From JABDMH01 sp965223165 (GTDB lineage: Bacteria; Bacteroidota; Bacteroidia; Chitinophagales; Saprospiraceae): a stretch of 64,000 bases of DNA. How positions within the stretch are numbered: the first letter of the stretch is position 1; each line of letters starts with the position of its first letter. The position numbers and the translations under genes are program-made. This document shows, piece after piece, positions 54,901-62,400 of this stretch. The notes under the pieces are model-generated. The model was given only the letters and a program-made list of their open reading frames with translations, made no database searches and was not told where the DNA came from. The DNA is taken from NCBI GenBank assembly GCA_965223165.1, contig CBDCVQ010000014.1, positions 434,001 to 498,000 of the forward strand, given 5' to 3'.

Positions 54901-55671
54901 TTCCACCAGATTGTACCAGTCTTCGATCTCTTGATCCGTGTTAAGGCACTCGCTCTCTGGTGGGCATAGGATTTCGGGCACGCAAGTTTCTACCAACTCG
55001 CATTCTTTTACTTTAAAGTTGATCGAGCCGTTGCTCTTGTCGTCGTAAAAGAGGGCGATGTAGTACACGTTGACGGTATTGTCATCAATGACAGCGTCGG
55101 GATTGACCCAGATCTTCCACTGATTGACATCAGAACAGGCGCCATCGACGTACATCAGCGTGTTGCAATCAGGAAACGAGTAATTGCCATCAAAAGGCTC
55201 CGAGCCCGCGTGAAACACCACCCAGGCGTCCATCTGGCCTACGCCCTGAAGTTTGACGCTGTTAATGTTTGGAGGCGTCGTAAATTTGATCCATTGTACG
55301 TAGGTGTAAGGCTGACCGTCATCAGGATCTAGGTAGCACTCTGACGGTACGCCTTCATCGACGAAAAGTTGCACGTCCTCGACTGTGTCGACGTCGGCAA
55401 AAGCCTCTACGCCGCATCCATCTGTGTCAGCGGCTGTGGTACAGTTAATAAGACCCGTTTCTACCGCTCCGCTATTGGAGCAGTACACTTTGGCATCACA
55501 GGGATCCGGTCCGTGGCCTTGCGTCAGTGGCTGACACTCCGGGGGGGAAGAGCCGCAGGGCTGTGACCAGACTGCCTGCCCACCGGTAGCGATCAACAGA
55601 CAGGCAACCAGCGAGCCTATTCTAAGAATGTCAGAAAGTGAATGAGTTAATTTCTCGGATTTCATAAGCAA
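51910..55671 (-). CDS. Second giant T9SS protein with seven Ig-like repeats
   Basis: A 1253-residue secreted protein with leader ILRIGSLVACLLIATGGQAV then WSQ. Residues about 40-260 form a jelly-roll-like N-terminal domain with many Cys (SNGSINFKVKECE). Then seven modules of about 85 residues follow, each ending TQTWTANVSDGCGNDADEVS; the last six form three copies of a two-module, 513-bp unit. An HYR-like segment (TPPTFTKPDDLTIECGPVPA) leads to a Cys-rich domain and a T9SS type A domain, RAYPNPASQFVYLNVSG to KTVPIVLVE. Same architecture as the first giant protein, though its repeats are a different sequence. Probably a surface adhesin. Confidence 0.9.
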   Translation of the reverse strand: MLMKSEKLTHSLSDILRIGSLVACLLIATGGQAVWSQPCGSSPPECQPLTQGHGPDPCDAKVYCSNSGAVETGLINCTTAADTDGCGVEAFADVDTVEDVQLFVDEGVPSECYLDPDDGQPYTYVQWIKFTTPPNINSVKLQGVGQMDAWVVFHAGSEPFDGNYSFPDCNTLMYVDGACSDVNQWKIWVNPDAVIDDNTVNVYYIALFYDDKSNGSINFKVKECELVETCVPEILCPPESECLNTDQEIEDWYNLVEFGGCGDGVRVSAVPESGDLVECIENEVVFTLVDMDGTPISHQGQIVRCTSTVKVDREAPVISTEASSGDLGCNPTVVPPIFTATDNCDDDLSPDVTDTGPMMSQDTGGGQCEQYSQTWTANVSDGCGNDADEVSITWTWRIDSEAPLINTTDVSEDKGCGDPGEPSFTAEDNCDGVLIPVVETDGATMIDNGIDACTDYTQTWTANVSDGCGNDADEVSITWTWRIDEAKPVISTSAIDDDLGCNPTITAPTFTAEDNCDGVLVPVVETDGATMVDNGNDACTDYTQTWTANVSDGCGNDADEVSITWTWRIDSEAPLINTTDVSEDKGCGDPGEPSFTAEDNCDGVLIPVVETDGATMIDNGIDACTDYTQTWTANVSDGCGNDADEVSITWTWRIDEAKPVISTSAIDDDLGCNPTITAPTFTAEDNCDGVLVPVVETDGATMVDNGNDACTDYTQTWTANVSDGCGNDADEVSITWTWRIDSEAPLINTTDVSEDKGCGDPGEPSFTAEDNCDGVLIPVVETDGATMIDNGIDACTDYTQTWTANVSDGCGNDADEVSITWTWRIDEAKPVISTSAIDDDLGCNPTITAPTFTAEDNCDGVLVPVVETDGATMVDNGNDACTDYTQTWTANVSDGCGNDADEVSITWTWRIDNTPPTFTKPDDLTIECGPVPAPTDPTVSDNCSGDVVIVYQGQDIDADQERPISYCLTRTWKAADACDNTAFTTQTICVTDCCSDETAFALGNADDCIAGKGKSNNWGFYIPLDAATICDEEPYPLIAGAGQCDPSKGLVVGTVTVECIGTSIVVTYALDDNTGYPYFELGTVHVYLDCSLPKKFAPGQFPYKDSSNDGLTASVTIDYDELSSCHKGKGFLIAHAEVEVCEQAPLPGLPDAGPALETIFATQGDAQTNTFSVRAYPNPASQFVYLNVSGIQEDHLEVDLYDMLGRVVRKYDFSVERLDDIQLELPTTARKGLHYLLVRSGDQWKTVPIVLVE
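53008..54546. repeat. Three 513-bp higher-order coding repeats
   Basis: Starting points such as 53027, 53540 and 54053 are exactly 513 bp apart and near-identical; each contains two different 85-86-codon modules (ISTSAIDDDLGCNPTITAPT and INTTDVSEDKGCGDPGEPS). Few substitutions separate the three copies, so the expansion is recent. Boundaries are approximate. Confidence 0.9.
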
Positions 55672-56328
55672 TGTGTGTTTTAGAAAAAAGGTTTGAAAGT
55701 GAGGGTGCGGTTAAACTGCTCACTGGTATCCAGGCAAAGAAAGACTACGCCATATGACATGGCATCATTGCATGACAAGCAGCCACGACTTTCCAGTCGG
55801 GGGGTCAAAGCAGCAGGCGATGAGAATAAGTTTACTTTGCGATGGCCCTAGCGGGCAGATGAGCACGGATAGCAAATTTTGAGTGAGTTAATGGTTCTAT
55901 TGGGTCATTCGTTTGAAGATGCAGCTACGTGAAAAGCAATGGTCTCTTGTGTGCTTTGTCGGTGCTCCGCATTTGGTTTCCGAAACAAACTCAACATCAT
56001 CACAAAGTGTGATGCAAAGGACCCCGTTCATCTTTTTGCCTGAGAAAATTGTTGAGCGGTTGCTCAGAAAATACCTGCCGAATCATCTTTCAAAGATGAT
56101 CGTATGCGAAGCACTTCTAAGTTAGGATAATTACTGTAGAAGTATGCCTACAAATACACTACATATGTAATGAAATGTAATATGGGACAATTCGAGCCTT
56201 CTATCCACATAACTTACTGAAAATAAGACTCATATAGTCATAGTCTCTGACTATATATGTGCTGTAAATGATCCTACTCCACTCGAATTTCGTAGTTATT
56301 AGACTACTGGCCTGCCGAAATAGGACAT
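55672..56328. other. Gene-free spacer between giant genes
   Basis: No supported gene or repeat was seen. A plus-strand frame at 55913-56125 (70 codons) has no recognisable features and I do not call it. The spacer is AT-rich near 56140-56300 and carries the start region of the second giant gene at its left. Confidence 0.5.
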
Positions 56329-56358
56329 GGAAAAGGCCGCACTCAGACGGCCTTTTCC
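56329..56358 (-). terminator. Strong rho-independent terminator
   Basis: GGAAAAGGCCG, 8-base loop, CGGCCTTTTCC: a perfect 11-bp stem that ends in a T-run on both strands. It lies 84 bases past the stop of the third giant gene and could serve both directions. Confidence 0.8.
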
Positions 56359-56390
56359 CTAGATCACAAGTCCTTTCTGTCGCCTCCCAC

Positions 56391-56446
56391 TAGTAGAGTT
56401 TCGCATTAAATCTTGTAGCTAATTCCAATGCGAAACTCCATCTAGC
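56391..56446. repeat. Solo palindrome of the MITE-end family
   Basis: TAGTAGAGTTTCGCATTAAA with AATGCGAAACTCCATCTA: the arms GAGTTTCGCATT/AATGCGAAACTC are a perfect 12-bp inverted repeat. It includes the stop codon of the third giant gene (56442-56444). Related to 11063-11116 and the ends of 36829-37059. Confidence 0.82.
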
Positions 56447-59400
56447 GCGTTGATACCACTACGGGAATGGTCTGCACGGTCGTGTGATTCTTAATTCGGA
56501 GGTAATAGAGTCCGTCGTGCACGAGCGCCCGAAGGTCCAGCCGCACATGATCCGTATCCATCGTATCGACTTCAAATTCCTTTACAAACCGGCCGACAGC
56601 ATCGTACAACCGCACAACGGTCAAATCAGCCTCGAGGTCGGTCAAATCAAGATTGATACGCCCATCAGATGGATTCGGGAAGGCGCGCACTTCAAAGCTG
56701 CTCCGCTGCTCGTCTTGGATTTTGACCTTGGCTGTGATGGATTCTTTCCATACCTGGTCTGGCAACGCTAGTAGATTGGACGGGAGACCACAGTCGTCAT
56801 GGCACTCATTGAAGTAGGTTAGCGGTTCTATCAAGGCCGAGAGGACATCTGCTGTCAACTCGTCATCAAAACAGAAATCAAGTGCCAAGACATCGCTGAT
56901 GGTCAAATCCATTCCATACCTCTCATAGAATCTACAGAGATCGACATCTCCCTGTCTAGTGCGACAATGGAGGTCACCAAATCTAGTATCTCCAAGCGTG
57001 GACACACCAAGGATCTGCGCATTAGCCAGGAGATTGAGGTTGGCCGCTAGGATGTGATGTAGCAGCGTTTCGCCATTGGGCGCGGGTGCCAAATGACATC
57101 CGATTCGCTCGACATCCGTTGTCGGATTGTCGCAGTTTGGCCCCTTCTTCCCTCGCGTATCTGCACTAAACTTAAACAGCTCGTCGATCTCTGTGGCGTC
57201 CAATTCGTAAGTCTCGCCACAAATTGTTATGGAAATGGTGCCCCCTCCCTCACAAGTAGCCTTTTTACCCTTACCCGTGATGGTACCTCCCAAGACCAAG
57301 CACACCTGATACGGATGGTTTTTCCAGAAGCCCGGGGTCCACGTGCAAGCGTCGGTGCAAGATTCAGCTTCAATGGTTGTTGTGCAAGTAGACTCACAGC
57401 CATTTTCGTCCGTTACTTTCACTGTGATAATAGTAACTCCCACGGCCAAGTCGGTGACAACGGCTTTGCTGGGGTCCGCCTGGTCTGGTATGACACTCGT
57501 TGTCGTGTTACTGCTCCACATGTAAGTGTGCTGACCGGTACCGCCTGATGAAGAGACGGATAGATCGATCGTTTGATCGTTACAGATGATGACACCTAGG
57601 ACTGGGTTGGTGATTTGGCAGGTGAGTGGCACGGGCTCACTGATCGTAACCATACAGGTAGTCTCACACAGGTTCGCATCCGTCACTGTCAGTGTATAGC
57701 TCCCCGCCGGGATGTCGCTCAAGTCCTCGGTCGACGCTCCATTGCTCCACGCGTAGCTGTACGGCATCGTACCTCCGCTCACGCTCGCATCCGCACTGCC
57801 TGTTGAGTTGCCGTTGCAGTCTACATTGCTGCCCGTGATCGAACAGCTCAACACCAGCGGCTCACTGATCGTAACCATACAGGTGGTCTCACACAGGTTC
57901 GCATCCGTCACTGTCAGTGTATAGCTCCCCGCCGGGATGTCGCTCAAGTCTTCGGTCATCGCCCCATTGCTCCATGCGTAGCTGTACGGCATCGTACCTC
58001 CGCTCACGCTCGCATCCGCACTCCCTGTTGAGGTTCCGTTGCAGTCTACATTGCTGCCCGTGATCGAACAGCTCAACACCAGCGGCTCGCTGATCGTAAC
58101 CATACAGGTAGTCTCACACAGGTTCGCATCCGTCACTGTCAGTGTATAGCTCCCCGCCGGGATATTGCTCAAGTCTTCGGTCATCGCCCCATTGCTCCAT
58201 GCGTAGCTGTACGGCATCGTACCTCCGCTCACGCTCGCATCCGCACTGCCTGTTGAGGTTCCGTTGCAGTCTACATTGCTGCCCGTGATCGAACAGCTCA
58301 ACACCAGCGGCTCACTGATCGTAACCATACAGGTAGTCTCACACAGGTTCGCATCCGTCACTGTCAGTGTATAGCTCCCCGCCGGGATGTCGCTCAAGTC
58401 CTCGGTAGACGCTCCATTGCTCCACGCGTAGCTGTACGGCATCGTACCTCCGCTCACGCTCGCATCCGCACTGCCTGTTGAGGTTCCGTTGCAGTCTACA
58501 TTGCTGCCCGTGATCGAACAGCTCAACACCAGCGGCTCGCTGATCGTAACCATACAGGTAGTCTCACACAGGTTCGCATCCGTCACTGTCAGTGTATAGC
58601 TCCCCGCCGGGATGTCGCTCAAGTCCTCGGTCGACGCTCCATTGCTCCACGCGTAGCTGTACGGCATCGTACCTCCGCTCACGCTCGCATCCGCACTGCC
58701 TGTTGAGGTTCCGTTGCAGTCTACATTGCTGCCCGTGATCGAACAGCTCAACACCAGCGGCTCACTGATCGTAACCATACAGGTAGTCTCACACAGGTTC
58801 GCATCCGTCACCGTCAGTGTATAGCTCCCCGCCGGGATGTCGCTCAAGTCCTCGGTCGATGCCCCATTGCTCCACGCGTAGCTGTACGGCATCGTACCTC
58901 CGCTCACGCTCGCATCCGCACTCCCTGTTGAGGTTCCGTTGCAGTCTACATTGCTGCCCGTGATCGAACAGCTCAACACCAGCGGCTCACTGATCGTAAC
59001 CATACAGGTAGTCTCACACAGGTTCGCATCCGTCACTGTCAGTGTATAGCTCCCCGCCGGGATGTCGCTCAAGTCCTCGGTCGACGCTCCATTGCTCCAC
59101 GCGTAGCTGTACGGCATCGTACCTCCGCTCACGCTCGCATCCGCACTGCCTGTTGAGGTTCCGTTGCAGTCTACATTGCTGCCCGTGATCGAACAGCTCA
59201 ACACCAGCGGCTCGCTGATCGTAACCATACAGGTAGTCTCACACAGGTTCGCATCCGTCACTGTCAGTGTATAGCTCCCCGCCGGGATGTCGCTCAAGTC
59301 CTCGGTCGACGCTCCATTGCTCCACGCGTAGCTGTACGGCATCGTACCTCCGCTCACGCTCGCATCCGCACTGCCTGTTGAGGTTCCGTTGCAGTCTACA

Positions 59401-62400
59401 TTGCTGCCCGTGATCGAACAGCTCAACACCAGCGGCTCACTGATCGTAACCATACAGGTAGTCTCACACAGGTTCGCATCCGTCACTGTCAGTGTATAGC
59501 TCCCCGCCGGGATGTCGCTCAAGTCCTCGGTCGATGCCCCATTGCTCCACGCGTAGCTGTACGGCATCGTACCTCCGCTCACGCTCGCATCCGCACTGCC
59601 TGTTGAGGTTCCGTTGCAGTCTACATTGCTGCCCGTGATCGAACAGCTCAAGTCTCCTGCTTCAGAAATGGTCACCATACAGGTAGTCTCACACAGGTTG
59701 GCATCCGTCACTGTCAGTGTATAGCTCCCCGCCGGGATGTCGCTCAAGTCCTCGGTCGACGCCCCATTGCTCCACGCGTAGCTGTACGGCATCGTACCTC
59801 CGCTCACGCTCGCATCCGCACTCCCTGTTGAGGTTCCGTTGCAGTCTACATTGCTGCCCGTGATCGAACAGCTCAACACCAGCGGCTCGCTGATCGTAAC
59901 CATACAGGTAGTCTCACACAGGTTCGCATCCGTCACTGTCAGTGTATAGCTCCCCGCCGGGATATTGCTCAAGTCTTCGGTCATCGCCCCATTGCTCCAT
60001 GCGTAGCTGTACGGCATCGTACCTCCGCTCACGCTCGCATCCGCACTCCCTGTTGAGGTTCCGTTGCAGTCTACATTGCTGCCCGTGATCGAACAGCTCA
60101 ACACCAGCGGCTCACTGATCGTAACCATACAGGTAGTCTCACACAGGTTCGCATCCGTCACTGTCAGTGTATAGCTCCCCGCCGGGATGTCGCTCAAGTC
60201 CTCGGTAGACGCTCCATTGCTCCACGCGTAGCTGTACGGCATCGTACCTCCGCTCACGCTCGCATCCGCACTCCCTGTTGAGGTTCCGTTGCAGTCTACA
60301 TTGCTGCCCGTGATCGAACAGCTCAACACCAGCGGCTCGCTGATCGTAACCATACAGGTAGTCTCACACAGGTTCGCATCCGTCACTGTCAGTGTATAGC
60401 TCCCCGCCGGGATGTCGCTCAAGTCCTCGGTCGACGCTCCATTGCTCCACGCGTAGCTGTACGGCATCGTACCTCCGCTCACGCTCGCATCCGCACTCCC
60501 TGTTGAGGTTCCGTTGCAGTCTACATTGCTGCCCGTGATCGAACAGCTCAACACCAGCGGCTCACTGATCGTAACCATACAGGTAGTCTCACACAGGTTC
60601 GCATCCGTCACCGTCAGTGTATAGCTCCCCGCCGGGATGTCGCTCAAGTCCTCGGTCGATGCCCCATTGCTCCACGCGTAGCTGTACGGCATCGTACCTC
60701 CGCTCACGCTCGCATCCGCACTGCCTGTTGAGGTTCCGTTGCAGTCTACATTGCTGCCCGTGATCGAACAGCTCAACACCAGCGGCTCACTGATCGTAAC
60801 CATACAGGTAGTCTCACACAGGTTCGCATCCGTCACTGTCAGTGTATAGCTCCCCGCCGGGATGTCGCTCAAGTCCTCGGTCGACGCTCCATTGCTCCAC
60901 GCGTAGCTGTACGGCATCGTACCTCCGCTCACGCTCGCATCCGCACTGCCTGTTGAGGTTCCGTTGCAGTCTACATTGCTGCCCGTGATCGAACAGCTCA
61001 ACACCAGCGGCTCGCTGATCGTAACCATACAGGTAGTCTCACACAGGTTCGCATCCGTCACTGTCAGTGTATAGCTCCCCGCCGGGATGTCGCTCAAGTC
61101 CTCGGTCGACGCTCCATTGCTCCACGCGTAGCTGTACGGCATCGTACCTCCGCTCACGCTCGCATCCGCACTGCCTGTTGAGGTTCCGTTGCAGTCTACA
61201 TTGCTGCCCGTGATCGAACAGCTCAACACCAGCGGCTCACTGATCGTAACCATACAGGTAGTCTCACACAGGTTCGCATCCGTCACCGTCAGTGTATAGC
61301 TCCCCGCCGGGATGTCGCTCAAGTCCTCGGTCGATGCCCCATTGCTCCACGCGTAGCTGTACGGCATCGTACCTCCGCTCACGCTCGCATCCGCACTGCC
61401 TGTTGAGGTTCCGTTGCAGTCTACATTGCTGCCCGTGATCGAACAGCTCAAGTCTCCTGCTTCAGAAATGGTCACCATACAGGTAGTCTCACACAGGTTG
61501 GCATCCGTCACTGTCAGTGTATAGCTCCCCGCCGGGATGTCGCTCAAGTCCTCGGTCGACGCCCCATTGCTCCACGCGTAGCTGTACGGCATCGTACCTC
61601 CGCTCACGCTCGCATCCGCACTGCCTGTTGAGGTTCCGTTGCAGTCTACATTGCTGCCCATGATCGAACAGCTCAACACCAGCGGCTCACTGATCGTAAC
61701 CATACAGGTGGTCTCACACAGGTTCGCATCCGTCACCGTCAGTGTATAGCTCCCCGCCGGGATGTCGCTCAAGTCCTCGGTCGACGCCCCATTGCTCCAC
61801 GCGTAGCTGTACGGCATCGTACCTCCGCTCACGCTCGCATCCGCACTGCCTGTTGAGGTTCCGTTGCAGTCTACATTGCTGCCCGTGATCGAACAGCTCA
61901 ACACCAGCGGCTCACTGATCGTAACCATACAGGTAGTCTCACACAGGTTCGCATCCGTCACCGTCAGTGTATAGCTCCCCGCCGGGATGTCGCTCAAGTC
62001 CTCGGTCGACGCCCCATTGCTCCACGCGTAGCTGTACGGCATCGTACCTCCGCTCACGCTCGCATCCGCACTGCCTGTTGAGGTTCCGTTGCAGTCTACA
62101 TTGCTGCCCGTGATCGAACAGCTCAACACCAGCGGCTCGCTGATCGTAACCATACAGGTAGTCTCACACAGGTTCGCATCCGTCACTGTCAGTGTATAGC
62201 TCCCCGCCGGGATGTCGCTCAAGTCTTCGGTCATCGCCCCATTGCTCCATGCGTAGCTGTACGGCATCGTACCTCCGCTCACGGCCGCATCCGCACTCCC
62301 TGTTGAGGTTCCGTTGCAGTCTACATTGCTGCCCGTGATCGAACAGCTCAACACCAGCGGCTCACTGATCGTAACCATACAGGTAGTCTCACACAGGTTC

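Noticed and set aside
53027..54934. Several small plus-strand frames opposite the 513-bp repeats
   Set aside because: They repeat with the DNA repeat and are shadows of the minus-strand protein.
55913..56125. A 70-codon plus-strand frame as a small gene
   Set aside because: No motif, no family likeness and no ribosome-site or operon support; region is a spacer.
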